Assembly: GCA_001600055.1 (NCBI GenBank)
Contig: BCIV01000004.1
Location: 980,430-1,044,429 of the forward strand
Direction: 5' to 3'
Source of the DNA: Filobasidium wieringae
Lineage: Eukaryota > Basidiomycota > Tremellomycetes > Filobasidiales > Filobasidiaceae
DNA: 64,000 bases
The position numbers and the translations under genes were made by a program. This document shows positions 47,254-62,192 of the stretch, in pieces. Numbering within the stretch: position 1 is the stretch's first letter; each line of letters starts with the position of its first letter. Under the pieces are notes generated by a model. It searched no databases and was not told the DNA's origin. It saw only the letters and a list, made by a program, of their open reading frames with translations.

Positions 47254-49580
47254 ATGTCACGATACACAGCCTTGCCCGCCTCCAACGGGTCTCCCGTTCA
47301 TCCTACCTCGTCTTCATCCGGGCATGCATCTTCGATGGGGTTCTTGAGGAGTGGTGGTGCGGCAGATGGGCCTGCTGGGACAGGGGCGAGGTATAGCGGT
47401 CGGACGGAGATGGATGCGGCGTTCGATGGGAGTGATGACGATGACGACGACGACCTGGACTTGGACAGGGATCCTGCCTCTGCCGATCGACGGGGGTTAC
47501 TGGACAAGAGTGATAGGAGGGAAGAATCTCAGTTCAGGATCGGAGGGGATGAGAGCGATGAGGACGAGAACGAGCACGAAGATGATACTTTGAACAATGG
47601 GGAATACGATGACCCGTTACGCAACGGACGTAGGGTCCCTCAACCGATCGTATCCACCGTTCCATCACAGACGAGGGAAGAGCAGGCAACGCAGGCAAGG
47701 ATGCCAGGTTCGTATGATTTCGACCGAGATTTCGTAAGTACCTCCTCTCCTCTCCGCTCAGGTCGGAATCCAAATCTAACACCCCCCCTGCCTCGCAGTT
47801 CCTCCCCCCAGCTCCACCCCAACCTCCTTCCTCACCCCCACCCTTCTTCACCCACTGGTCAGCCAACCCAGCTCCGGATAATTCAAACGGGATCATCCCA
47901 ACCTCCACCCCCGCCTACCCCCCCACTCACCCCTCCCACCTCTCCACACGGCTAGAACTCCTAGGCTCTCTCCTCCCCTCCGTCTTCCACCCGCGTTCCC
48001 GTCAGACCCGGGGGTCGAACCTCGGAGGAGGACATACCGGAGTCTTCGCCAACCTCTCGGCCCGACCTGATCTTCCTCATGCACTTCCCCGACCGGGGGA
48101 ACAGGAAGGTCCAGAATGGGTCCCCGAGGTGGAGGGGAAGGATGTACCGCCCACTTATGAGGCGGCGTTGAGGGATGCGGTGCCTCCTTATTGGGAGACT
48201 ACCGTGGTCTTGCCTAGTTCCGGAGGGCCTTTTGGTTAGTCACGGGTGATCGCTTGACTGTTTGACTGAGTGGTTTGACTGATCGATTTTGATTTCTGAT
48301 TCTTGATTTTGATTTTGTACTTTTGTTTCGATACGGATAGGGACGATGATCTCTAGTATGACTGGGGATGAGATCTTGATCGATGGGATGCCCGTTGGGA
48401 ACTTGTTCGCTTTCGCTTGGAACAGTGAGTCGAGGGTTTCGATGATTGGGGACGCACGATCGGTCGGTTGATCTCGAAACGGGTTCGGTTTTGGTTTTGG
48501 TTTTGATAGTGCTCGTCAGCTTGTCTTTCCAATTCATCGGTCAGTCTCGATCAGAAGTTTACACAGAGAGATGGCAAAGTACGAAAAGCTGAATCTCAAC
48601 CCCCTTTGCTCCGACTACCAGGCTTCCTCCTCACCTACGTCCTTCACACGACCCACGCAGCGAAACACGGTTCCCGTGCCGGACTGGGGATAACGCTCAT
48701 CCAATACGGTCTTTACCTCCGTGGTCGAGCGGAACAGATGATCAAGACGGGTCATTTCCCCATCGACCCCAACGATCCGTCTTCCGACCCCAACGTGGAC
48801 CCGTTCGAGGATCTGGAGACGTTGAAGCAATATTGGGCGCCCGGGTTCAGGACCCCACCTCATTGGTCCTCCGATGGGACGGTGGAGATTCCTAGTTTCA
48901 AATCGCCAGAGGAGGCAAAGGAGTGGGAGGTTGATCATCGGGGGTTGAACATGACCATGGCGGAGATATTGCAGATGCCTACTGCGAAAGAGGTCGGGCA
49001 GGCGAACGAATGGTTGAGCTTCATCTTGATGGCCGTCGGTTGGTTCTTGCTCTTGACCAGTCTCGGAGGGTATTGGAGGGTCAAGAGGTTTGGTGAGTTT
49101 TTTCAGCGCTTCGTTTGGCCTCCCGGGATCAGAACATTCAGCTCATACTCGTATCACGCAGAAAACCGACTCCGCGCCGCACAGAGCACAACGGAAGATC
49201 CTACTTCAGAACTAGGCAACCCCGTCGACCCAGAATCGAACGATCCTCGGAACAGAGCGTTCTATACTTCCCGAGCCACTCGCGCTTTACGATCCATCCG
49301 CGAGATCCGAACTCAGATCGGCGGCTCGCTTTATTACCTCAACCTCCCTCCGCTCGCCCGTAGAGGCCATCATGACGACGAGGAAGAAAACGTTGCGAGA
49401 CGACGAACCGCACCTGGACCAGAGGATGAGGAGGATGGGGAAGCTTTCATCTTGTTCTCCAGAGAGAGGGAGATGGATCGTGATCCCGAGATGGAAGATG
49501 GCGTGGATATCCCTGGGGTCGCGGCCAGTCAGGGGTTGACCACGGAGGAATGGAGTAGAAGGAACTTGTACAACGGTTGA
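47254..49580 (+). CDS. BSD2: Bsd2/NDFIP-family adaptor of Rsp5-type ubiquitin ligase
   Basis: Exons 47254-47733, 47799-48234, 48341-48424, 48510-48539, 48622-49092, 49162-49580; 1920 bases, 639 aa. Bsd2 recruits the HECT ligase Rsp5 to membrane cargo such as metal transporters in Golgi and endosomes. The PY motif is PPTYEAALRDAVPPYWETT. It is followed by the conserved MPVGNLFAFAWN|MLVSLSFQFI|GFLLTYVLHTTHAAKHGSRA (three exons, one of 30 bases) and GLGITLIQYGLYLR, forming the first membrane segments. A last membrane segment is WLSFILMAVGWFLLLTSLGG, then YWRVKRFENRL. The N-terminus is long, acidic and Pro-rich, longer than in yeast Bsd2. The 69-base intron 49093-49161 has no stop, so a retained form would be read through. 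Confidence 0.85.
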
Positions 49581-50340
49581 GAGGCGGTCGTTTATTTTTA
49601 GTATACCCTTGAGTCACGTTCAGTTGTAGATAGATGCACACATAAATTCCCTATTACTCGTACTGTTCCTATCGTGATTCATCCGTATGGTTGTGGTGCG
49701 GCAGCTGCTGCCCTTGCTTTCCTTGCAAGATATCCGCTGCCGTATTTCTTGAGCCAAGGTCCGGATTGCATCTGAGAAGCGACTGGTCCCCTATCTTCAT
49801 CTTCCCTTGCTCCATGATCTCAGCGTTTTGGGGTTGACCGTGAGGCCCGCGGTCGTCAGCAACAAGGTCCTCAGTATTGACAAACTGGAGCAACATGCGG
49901 TCAATTTCGGTTACACGCCTTGAGTTTATGGCTATGTTCGTCACTGGCCTGCACGTCCACCGCCTGGTAATGGAAAGTTTCTGACGATCTCATATCCTGC
50001 CCATGAACCCTCTAAAAAGATGCTAATGGATGTAATCGATTCGATGCATGTCAAAGTAATCCACTTGGTGTACTTGCATTCAAAAAAGGAGCTCGGATGG
50101 AAGGATGGAGGGTCAACGATATTGGAGATGATGCCGCACAAAGAGAATAACAAAGGAGCATCTCTCCTAACCCGGACCAAACCGAATGTATCGTAAAAGA
50201 TATCATCAACATGGGCAGTTTTCGGCAGTCGAAATCTGCATGCTTTTGTCCCATAAAAGCTTAAAAGCTTCCGATTACAATCCAACAAGCCTGACATACA
50301 TGTAGATCATCAACAGCTAAAGGCAAGCCACCAAATATTT
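49581..50340. other. Intergenic region between convergent BSD2 and ASP1
   Basis: 760 bases of 3' flank for both genes. Minus-strand open frames at 49669-49944 and 49941-50297 have no domain and no clear promoter; the first is hydrophilic with a plausible composition but I could not support it as a gene. No RNA or repeat recognised. Confidence 0.35.
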
Positions 50341-53300
50341 TTACCAATCACTAGCGTGTGTACGATCACTAGCAGCCGAGCTGATGTGGCGCGGGGTCTC
50401 ATCACCGTTTCTGAATGCCGAAAGAGGCAAGACGGCCTCATCGTGGACCTCTCGCTTGAGGTAAACTTGGTCTCCCTGCAAGATCGATATATCACGTAAG
50501 CCAAACATTCGATGGAGTGCGTGAGCTCGTCTTACCTCGAGCGGGGTAGTGGAAGAGATATGAGACGAGTTGAAATGCTTGCTTAGACATGCAAGAGCAG
50601 TATCAAAGTCGATATGTCTGCGATCACATATGCTTCAACTTCAGGGCGGAAATCGAATCCCAATTCCGTGAACTCACGAAGTTAGCTTATATCGAGGTTG
50701 AACAGATAATGTGTGCCGAGCTATCAGACGTAGAGATGATTAAGTCTAGAGATATTTGCGTGACGTTAATAAGGTGAACTCACCATCCACGGAAGAGTCG
50801 AAAACGGCGTCCGAATGCGCTCCTTCCGAAGCGGCAAGCCTGTATCAATACCCTTGTGAGCAATAGTCCGAAACGTAGCACAGGACTGACAAACCTAATT
50901 GTGAAGACTTTGTTACCAGAACCAGTGACACGTTCGTACAGCTCGACTGGGGCAATCACACAGAGCGTCAGAATCTTGAGGTTCCAGCAAGTCGTGCGCT
51001 GAGTGAGGACGCTGACTTACGGGTCAGGTGGCTGGCATAATCGAGATGCGGCAGTGGCACGTTCAAGAGCGGTAGCCCGGAAGTCAGCAGAAGGTGCATG
51101 AAAGTTTGGATATGCGACTCTCTGTTGACGAGGGATGAGCACAAGGTGGAAAGAGCGGCAACAAATGAACTGACTTGGTGAAGAAGAACTGTGCAGTCGA
51201 GCTGCTCGTCTCTTTCGCTTCGACCAAGATTTCCACGATCTTGCGAAGCAACGGCAGGGAGGTGAGGACACCGATTTCTTCTTTGTCAGCCATGTCGATC
51301 CCGTATTCTTGAGGTGCTACCAGATCGAACAACGCTTTGGCGCGAGCGTACAATTCGTGAAGACCTGTAAGACCGTGTTAAATAAGCATGGATTCAACGG
51401 ATTCAACCTGTTGTGTGCTCACGTCGGTCTGGGTTGGTTTGGCCGTCCTGTGTCGTCCTTTTCCCATCCGGGTTGAAGATGGAGAAAAGGAACTGTCGGT
51501 TGCTGAATGAGAATCACGATGAGCCGGGGATCCATCGATCGTTATCCGCAGTCAACTTACTGAATTCCATCATGCTTCAATGAATCGTACAACTCGGAAA
51601 TCTTGCAAGGAGATTCAATCAGTATTCATGCCCAGACATCGAATCATCAGGACTCACTCGAGAAGGATCAAACTTTTCGATCTTTTTCTCATCAAAGTCA
51701 TCGAACATTTTCTGCCATCGCTCATATACGATACGAGCGTCGTCTCCTGAACACCAACGTTGAGGCAACATTTTGTCCACAGCTCCTGACTCGAAGTTGC
51801 GTCGCATGATTTCTCTCAGTTCGGACATCTGCTGGACCGTTTCCTGTCATCGATGTTGAGACGTCAGCTTCGATCGAAACTGGTCGGTTTCTTAGCCTTG
51901 AGACTGATATACCTTCACGACTTCAAATGGCTCCTTTTTCAGTGACTTAGGCCACGCCAATTCGGGCCGTTTCTCACTCTCGCCTGGACGAAGCAAAATC
52001 TAAGAAAGATGAATGCATAGGCTTGAGATCAGCATCTTCTTACACAGGCCAACGACTCGATCCATACCTTTAGCTTCTTTTTGGCTTGATCAGTCAATTC
52101 CTTCGCAGCGTTGTTATCGTCGAGCAGGTCTCTTCGTTGAATCAAGTGCTCGATCAATGGAGTATTATCGTCTAGTTCCGGCTTGCGCAAAGAAGCCGCC
52201 ATGCCCGATCCGACTGAGGACGACCCAGAGTTCTCCTTGCCCAGTAAAGCGCGGGCAAAGATCTCTGCCGTGTTGACGACACGCCTCTCGGACGAAGTGT
52301 AAATCTTGACATTGTTCAGAACGTCCTTGTCTAGAGTAAGGGACAGAGGATCAGTATACGAGTGAAGAAGATGTTGACGTTATTGATTGCTTACTCATGA
52401 TCATCAGATCCTGAAGAAGTGCCGGATAAAACCTATCAGCATGATGATTCCACATACAGATCAAACTTGGCTTACCTTCTTGAAAGTATCCCCGAGATCT
52501 CTAGCTTGATATCGAGCGGCGTGAGTACTTTCACCGCCCCACTTTACAACGAGCTGCAATTTCTCGAGACCCTCTGGTATAGCCTCCTCGTCATCCATCT
52601 CCTCGGGAGTGGTACCAGAGACTGAATCGTTCTGCGGATGCAAGGTCTCCCGCTTGGGTGCAGGAGGATCGTTTGGCTCGAGGTTGGGAGAGGTCACGTT
52701 GGAAGGCGGTCCGACGTCAGGAAGAGGAGACGCAGCGCCGCTAGGACCTTGTCCATCTTTGTCAGGACTTCCAGGAGCTGGCGTAAGGGTAGCACGAGCC
52801 GGGGTAGGCGTAGTCATGGATCCAGACTCCTCGATCCACTCTTTGACCCTCTCCCTAGTCTCAGTCTCAGTCAGCTCGCCTTCCTCATCGTCCTTCTTGT
52901 CTTTCTTCTTAGACTTGTCCTTCTTCTTGAAGAAAGCAGGTTTGAGCTGAGCTTTGGTCCCGGGCAGACTCATCTTCTTGACTAGCATATCCTTAAGCTG
53001 TTCGAGCTTGCTGACTGCTTCAGGTGCACAACCAGATCCAAGAGCCTCGTCTACGGCCGTGATGATATACTTTAGTTGACCAGGACCACGAAGAATGATC
53101 TCCTCCCGATAACCACGAAGCAGGCGCAAGAACGGCTTGGTCCACGCTTGATTGGCTGGGAAAGAGAACTTGAGTTTCATCTTAGGTGTACGATCGGCAT
53201 GGCGGAAGACTATCATAAATAACGAGAATCAACAGACACGTTCCAATTCAGGTCTGATAGGACTTACCAGTGATCGTGGCTCGCAAGGTACTTGAACTGA

Positions 53301-55243
53301 GCACAGGCTGCTCATTCTTCGGTTTGTTGACGGAAGCGCCACCGGGAGCAGCGACGATATCGGCAAACTTGCGTTTCTTTTCCCTAGCCGTCTGACAGAC
53401 GTTTGACAGGATCTCTGCAGCCTTGTCTGCGGTATATAAGGTGTCAGATTAGCTATAACCAATCATACGTGTTGTGCGTGTATACTTGCCATAGTAGGAC
53501 TGTTGCACATCTCGGTCATCAGCGTAATCCTTATGTATGGAAAACTTCTCAACTCACCTGGTTCCCCTTGACGAAACTCCAACCATTGACGTCAATGATC
53601 AAACTCTTCGTTCCGCCATCCTCCCTAGTGCATCTAAGCAGATCAAATCCACAAACCCTCTGCCCAAACGCCTCCACGATATCCTTCGCCCAGCTCCTCT
53701 CATCCTCCGAAAGCTGTGTAATGAATCGAGTCTCTTTACCGTCCGCATTACGACGGACCAGTCCATCAACTACGGGAGATTTACGGGTCTCAGCGTGTGA
53801 GAAAGTAGGTCCGACAGTGTAGATCTTGATGTCTTCTGCGTTATCTACGTTGATAAATTCTTCGTAGATGAACGAACCGGTCGTTCTGGGATGGATGAGG
53901 TTAGGGTCGAATTCGGAACTCTTGTTTCCGACCTATCATGACACGAACAGTACTACAAGTTCAGCTTCATGAACCCCTGAAAAGAGAGAGTCGGCCAGTA
54001 CTGACCTTCCTAAACAGCCTCCTACCCCCTCCTCCTCTGAAGTAGATGTACACGTTGTGATCCTCCCCATCAACGGGTTTCTCTACGAAAGGCTTTTCCA
54101 GAACCTTCCCATCTACGATGATCGCATCCCCATCTTCTCTCAGAATGACTTCCTTACCCCTAGGGATATTTCCGAATTTCTTGTCCCCATTCTGAGAACG
54201 ACCACGCGATTGGACCCAACGGTCGGGGATGACGGGGGGACCCCAAGCATCTTCTCCTTCAGCTGATGGACCGGGGAGCACGAGACCTAGATCTCTTCTG
54301 ACTCTTTCTCTTAGATGGCCATTGACCCTTGGTCCGCCATCACGAGAGACTTCGGCCCTTCCGGGGGTGGGCACACCGATGTGATCCAAGATTGCCAAGA
54401 CCAAACGACGGTCCCAGAGTAGGGCTTGCATTGCAAGAGAGTTGATGGAGATCGGAGGAGGACGGGTTGGGTTAGGCAGTTGAGTGTAGGCTATGGCTTT
54501 GGGTAGAGGGAAGTCGGTACTGAAGAAAGAGATAAGGACGTCTACTGGAGGCCAGTGAGTGATATCTACGCAAATGTTTAACTCGATCAGAATCACAGCC
54601 ATCTGAAAGACTGTCTTTGGGATGAAGCAGCAGACTAACCTTCTTCGAGAATGACCATATCCCCAAACAACTTGACAACAACACCCCCCTTCTCGATCTG
54701 AACCAATCGCGTCAAAATTTCCCTCATAGCCTTGCTCCTGGCTTTGATATCCATCGCACATATTCCTAGAACGACCGGCTCTTCATCCAGCCTGGGCTCC
54801 TTGCCAGAGGGAGTGAGAGTCTTGGAGGAGGAGGTACTCAAGGAGTCCTTGTCTTTCTCTAAGCCAGATGAAGGGAGCGCAGGTCGACCGAGGAAATCGG
54901 ATTCTGTCTTTTTCCCTCCTGGAACGTTCAAAGGAGACCCTGATCGTCCGATCGGAACAGAAGGTCCGTTTGTGCCTGGAGGATAAGGAATCGCGAATTG
55001 TCTAAACCCTGAGCCTTGTTCTCCATTCGCTCCTTGGTTCTGGCCGTTCACGTTCGTTCCAATGAAAGAACTGGGAGGAGATATCATATTAGGAGATGTA
55101 GTACCCAGAGCTCCGATTCGGGTGGGGACTGCTACATTGACAGGGTTATTTTGAGCGGGTCGAGTGGAATTTGGAGTGGTAGGTCGGGAATTGCTAGAGG
55201 GATTTCGTGTGGGAGACATCGTGTCTCTCCAGGAAGAGCTCAT
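50341..55243 (-). CDS. ASP1: Inositol hexakisphosphate/heptakisphosphate kinase-phosphatase (Asp1/Vip1, PPIP5K)
   Basis: Nineteen exons (minus): 54640-55243, 54006-54565, 53558-53932, 53490-53529, 53268-53426, 52476-53209, 52395-52410, 52068-52330, 51913-51999, 51658-51843, 51561-51601, 51423-51502, 51175-51364, 51021-51121, 50895-50946, 50784-50839, 50678-50720, 50536-50617, 50341-50475; 3804 bases, 1267 aa. Makes and removes 1-position inositol pyrophosphates that signal phosphate status, morphology and stress. N-terminal kinase (ATP-grasp): [78 protein letters not shown]. Histidine-acid phosphatase from about 580: [15 protein letters not shown] with the RHADRTPK signature. A Lys/Pro/Ser-rich insertion (52600-52960) splits the phosphatase domain. 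The intron 53427-53489 begins with GC rather than GT. Exon 7 is only 16 bases. Confidence 0.9.
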
Positions 55244-55499
55244 TATGCAGCTGGCTCAGCAGTTCTATATGCAGGGTGTTAGGTGTATATTATGAGACTG
55301 CTGCCTGGCAGGACTGGTCGAATTCTCGAGTCGAGAGGAATGAATCATGTGAACTGAAATCGAGAAGATAAACGTTTCAAATGGTAATTTCGCGGGATCT
55401 TATGACGAAATTGAGCATCGACGACCTGATGTCCTAAAATCCAGATTGGACCTTGTTGTAATTCCACAGAGTCAATCAGAAGGTACCGAAGTGGTAGCC

Positions 55500-57753
55500 A
55501 TGACTGCTGTGAACATCTTCCAACCAAACCCATCCCTCTCCTACCCTCAGTTCAACACCTACCGACTCTCCTCTCTTCCCTCTTCCTCCCAACTTACTAC
55601 CCATTCGCTTCCTTCCCAGTACGTCACTACTGCCTCCAGGGTCGCATCGGGACAGCCTCTAGGGTTCAAGGAGATCCAATCTAGAGTAGGATGGGATCAT
55701 CTGGCTGCTGGAACGGATCAGAATGAGGTCTGCTACGTCAACGAAGGGTATGAAGTCGTTCAAGTTACAATCGAGGTTCGCTTTTAGTTAATTCTTTACC
55801 TTATAAGTATGTGCTGATTCATCTACTGAATATCAACAGGACGATCTTCAACCCACGTATAAAACCTTAACTTCCCTCCCCATTCCTCTCTCCTCTGCCG
55901 CCTCCAGCTCAAGCTCTTCATCCCCTACGCCTGAATTCCCTTCCCTCCTCCCCCTTTCACTCGCCTCCACGTCGACTTCATCTCCACTAAGAAAGAAGCT
56001 TTACCTAGCCTCAGCAGGAACCGGAACTTTGTATCTGCTCGATCAGAGTCAGAATCGAGATGGGGATGAGTTACCTGTGGCAGTACAGGAGAAGGACATC
56101 CCTCTTCCAGGTTCTTCAGAACCTTACCCTTTTCTGTTCCGAGCGGTCCATCTTACATCGGAGGACGACCAGAAGTGGGAAGTAATCTTAACCCGGACCA
56201 TTCGGACTCCTTCTGAAGTAGCCACCGGATCAGGCTCAGCTTCGAATCTCAAGCTGAACAAGGAAACTATCTCGTATGAAATCGTTTGCTTGTGCCTTAC
56301 CCTCCCCGCTCAAGAGGGAGTGGACCGGGCGGTATGGGATCAGAAGTGGGTCCTACGAGGCGAAGAGTTTCCTACCACTTTCTTCTGCGAAGGCGGAAGA
56401 TGGGTTGTAGGAGGTGGAAAGACATTCGAGCTACCTTCATCCTCGATTCAGACGGAGGGAGGAGCTGTTCAGACCGAGGCGACCACGACCGACGAGATGA
56501 CTCCCGCAAGAGATCAGGATAATGATGGAAAAGAATACCCCTACTCTTGGACTCAGACAAAAACCACAATTTCGGTATCCTTTCACCTGCCTTCGACTCT
56601 TCAGCCTAACAGAGATGTCATCTGTCTTCTCCGTCCATCTGAGCTGATCCTCTCGGTTACTCCTAGGGGCGATGAGGTCCTGTCTCAAATCTTACGAAAG
56701 TTTCTACATCAGGCAGGGAAGGAGAAAAAATTCGATTGGTGGGACCGAATAAATAGAGAAGAATCTACTTGGACATGGACAAAACCCGATGGTCAACCCG
56801 CTTACGGTGTCTTGACGCTAGAATTGGAAAAGGCTAACGAAGGGGTCAAGTGGCCCAGTCTTTTTGCTCCACCTCAGGATGACGACAAGGAAGAGATCGA
56901 GGTCCCTGAGACACTCTCTGACGAGGATCTAGGTTTTATTCGATCGAGTTTGGCTGGGCTGCATCAACCACCTTCTCCACCTAAGAACAAGTTTGCGGGA
57001 TTGGGACATCCTTCTCTCCACCCGTCTACAGCAATCTCGGGAAATGATACGGCTCAGTCGTTGACCCCGAACGGAGCAGCTCTTCCGGGGTTGTTGATGG
57101 AGGAGATGGAGGATGAGGATGATTGGGATCACGGGGATGATCATATGGACGGGGGAGAATTTTCGAGCTTAGGATCGTCTGGGAGTTCGAGAGCGGGGAA
57201 AGAGACGGTTTTCACTTACCTCGAGCCATCTAGCTCGGAAGGAGAAGGCTGGAAGACCGTTACGTTCAGCAAGACGAATCCCGTTTCCGTTCTATCACGA
57301 CCATTCACCGAATCGGCAGAGGCTACCCCTTCAGGCCTGATAATCAAAGCACACGTCGATGGGCATCTCTACAGACCCCCTCAATCGACTACAGCCGTCT
57401 CATGGAAACATATCTCGACTAATCCAGCACTGGCTTTCGTGCTGGCTTCGAAGAGAGATTCTCAGTTTGTCTACCATCACCAATCTTCCGAGAGCTCGAG
57501 CGCAACGGTATTCGCTTTTGAATCGCGACAGTCAAACGGATTGGGTGGTAACTGTTACGTCTATTGGCCTGTGGATGATGAGGCTTATGAAGGAGGGAAA
57601 AGCAAAGCGACAGAATCGAAGCAGGCAGTGATCAAGTTCGGAGAGGGAGTCGACATGGGGCAGTTGATGGGGATAACGATGATCACGCTACGGTCTGGAG
57701 CGAAAGCAATCGTCGGTTTGGCTGAGAAGGCCTTGGTCGTGTTCACCTTGTAG
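55500..57753 (+). CDS. NUDCD1: NudC domain-containing protein 1 homologue (CS/p23-like domain)
   Basis: Exons 55500-55775 and 55840-57753; 2190 bases, 729 aa. NudC-type CS-domain proteins act as Hsp90-linked co-chaperones for WD40/beta-propeller clients and dynein regulators. The N-terminal ~310 aa and the C-terminal part (YVYWPVDDEAYEGG, AIVGLAEKALVVFTL) look like beta-propeller blades, as in NUDCD1. The CS domain lies about 323-440: YPYSWTQTKTTISVSFHLP, RDVICLLRPSELILSV, STWTWTKPDGQPAYGVLTLE and LEKANEGVKWPSLF. After it comes an acidic linker with ETLSDEDL. The start ATG at 55500 lies 257 bases from the divergent ASP1 start. Confidence 0.8.
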
Positions 57754-58266
57754 TCGATCACTGCATGCATCAGCCTAATTAGACTATACATCCAATCTTC
57801 CGATCTTTCGATCTAAGAATCGACCAACAGGTGACAAGCAGGTAAGAGGCCTAAGAGGATCGTGTTATTTCCACGTCATTCGATAAAACTATTGATATGG
57901 TTTTTGACTAGCGCGAGAACTGATGTCTCAGTCCTCGTCCTGTGTTTCCCGCCAGGCCTGTGCTCGAAGTGCCACGCAGCTATGCCGGCATGTTGTGAGA
58001 ACTCGCGTGGCCTGCGGATACAGGCGGATGCAAGCAGCGCGAAGTCATCATCCACCAGCCAAACGCTCCTTGGCTGGATCGTATATAACTCGGCAGTCAC
58101 TTTCGTTTCCCCCCTTCATCTTCCTTCGCCTCTTACTCTTCCTCACCAACCACTTCCTTGCCACCTCGCAAATACTTCTTCGCTCGCTCTCCAGCTCTTA
58201 ACTCGATACCTCGACACCCACTCACACTCACACTCGTTTACACAACAACCAACTATCAACTTCATC
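57754..58266 (+). promoter_or_regulatory. Promoter and leader of the small secreted protein gene
   Basis: 513 bases. A TATATAA box (58081-58087) is followed by a long CT-rich leader (58105-58215) up to the ATG at 58267. The ~185-base TATA-to-ATG spacing and pyrimidine-rich leader suggest a strongly expressed gene. The left part is NUDCD1 3' flank. Confidence 0.5.
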
Positions 58267-59005
58267 ATGTTCAACAACGTCAAGATCTTCACCGCCATCC
58301 TTTTGGCTTTCACCCTCTCCGTTTCCGCCCTTCCCGTGGATAACAACATGAACGCTCGTTCGGTCTTGGTCTCTGGCGATGAGCACGATGGTCACCACGA
58401 TCACTTCGTCAAGGTCGAAGATTGGTAAGCAGTTCGACCCCTATTTTACGCGTCGTGCATTGTTTTGATTCGATTCTTCATCGCATACAGCTTGGCCTTA
58501 ACGCTCTTAACCTCGGAAAGAATGGTGGTCGAGGAGGTCAGAGCACTACCGGTAACGCTATGGGAGGTGAGTTAATTTCCTCGATCATATTTGCCGATCA
58601 ACCGTTTTCGATGTTGATGTTCGTCCATGTTTAGGTAACGGTGGTGGCGCCGTCGCTGTTGCCCCTGTTCTCGTTGCTGCTCCCGCCGCTGCACCCGTTG
58701 ATGTCTATCACAGCGACGCTCCTGCTGCCGCTCCCGCCGCTGCGGTTGCTGAGCCCGTCATGATGGACTGCGAAGGTGGTGATGCCTACACGTAAGTACA
58801 TTCCCATTATTCCCGTTCTTCTTATGATCCTGACACGCAAGTTCTCTACAGTGGTTCCGCTGGATCCGCTGAAGGTGGAGACTCGATCACCGCCCAGAAG
58901 GGAATCATCAACGCCAACCTTCTCAACTTCGGTGCCAACGGAGGACGTGGAGGTGCCTCTGGATCTGGATCTGCCACCGGTGGAAACTGCCGCAGGGCTC
59001 TCTGA
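58267..59005 (+). CDS. Small secreted Gly/Ala/Pro-rich protein
   Basis: Four exons: 58267-58424, 58491-58566, 58635-58791, 58852-59005. A clear signal peptide (MFNNVKIFTAILLAFTLSVS, then ALPVDNN) is followed by a His-rich segment (DEHDGHHDHF). The mature part has two copies of a motif: LGLNALNLGKNGGRGG and GIINANLLNFGANGGRGG. Between them is an Ala/Pro-rich stretch (APVLVAAPAAAP). The last residues include two-Cys-poor GGNCRRAL. Exons 2-4 are mutually in phase, but the best donor of exon 1 (GTAAGC at 58425) joins exon 2 one base out of frame (545 bases in total). A weaker in-phase donor would be GTCGAA at 58413. Function unknown; likely an abundant cell-wall or extracellular protein. Confidence 0.6.
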
Positions 59006-59935
59006 ACGTAGCTATTAGCACACTTCTATTAAATTGTGAACGATCGTTAGAACATGTTTGAGATGATAACGTTGTTTAGTTCCGACTTATTTCTTTACGT
59101 CCACTTTCATCTTCTCCTGCTCGTCGATTTGGTTCCTTCATACTGACTTTTCAGTACCGATAGTCTCGACACCGCTCTTTGATCTTCCACTTAGCAACCT
59201 CATCTTATACATTGCAGCAACGTGTGAGTCGTTCTCATTGTCGAATCTTAGAAGCTGAACCCCGAACACGACTAAAATCATGCAGCCATATGCAGCCGCA
59301 GCGAACCGAGATCATAGCGGGTCTTTTAGCCCAGATCAGGTTACATCTCCCTTGCTCCACCGGATAGACCGTTACTCATGCATAGCGTGAGTCGTGAAGC
59401 CAAGTAAAATCTGGGATATCGATTGAACGGGAAAGCGTTGACAGGCGTGTTTTATCCAAAGGTCCTGTATCATCGATTGACGTTGGACTCTGTGTCTAAG
59501 CCTTCGCCTGTGAGCATTCGTTTCATTGGACATCTACTTCAATTTACAACTTGTCGCTCTTCACGCTTTCGTCTTCTCATCCGCTGGAGCAAACTCGTGT
59601 ATCGTTCGGATGACGAGATTGATGTGTTCCATGAATCCGTTAGTTGCCAGTCTCAGCAATCTCACGCTTACAGCTGTGTATGTCCTAGTATCGCCAGTGA
59701 AGGATCAGCAAATGGCTCAAGGAAGACCTGAACTCGACTTACACTTTGAGGACGGACCCGTCGACCTCCATTTTCCTCTCGATCAGGTGAGCGTTCAACT
59801 CTCTGTCCACCTGGATAGCCCTCTTTGCGATATTCGCATGAGCTGCATTAGCAAATGGAATCGAGATCGTTCTGGCTCGAGCGATCGAACTTGGGATCAG
59901 GTCTATTGGATTGATATATAACGTACACTACATGC
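59006..59935. other. Intergenic region, possible very small ORF
   Basis: 930 bases between the secreted-protein gene and the convergent old yellow enzyme gene. A weak candidate on the plus strand runs 59610-59786 plus 59901-59921 (65 aa, MTRLMCSMNPLVAS..., one hydrophobic stretch, GTGAGC/ATCAG intron in phase). No homologue or promoter recognised, so I do not call it a gene. Confidence 0.25.
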
Positions 59936-61952
<2,017 letters not shown>

Positions 61953-62192
61953 GGTATAGAGCAAGGACGAGTGGGCGAGTGGTCGCTGCTGGGAACAGCT
62001 GCGAGGTCAGCGATTTCGACGAGGAAGGGTGGTCATTGATTGCTAATTTCGATGATGCGGCCTACACCGAGAATATCAACATCTGGGTGGAAATAAGCTT
62101 CACAAGCGGTCTTTTCGGGTGCACATCATGTTTCATCTGCACACGTGTCATCTGGATTCTACCACACTACTACTGCTGATAGGCTCCCCTCA

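Noticed and set aside
49669..50297. Two minus-strand frames (91 and 118 aa) between BSD2 and ASP1
   Set aside because: No domain, no clear start or splice signals; they lie in the 3' flanks of convergent genes.
59423..59921. Overlapping plus-strand frames of 102 and 131 aa
   Set aside because: Composition is not protein-like apart from a short 59610-59786 part; no promoter or homologue seen.
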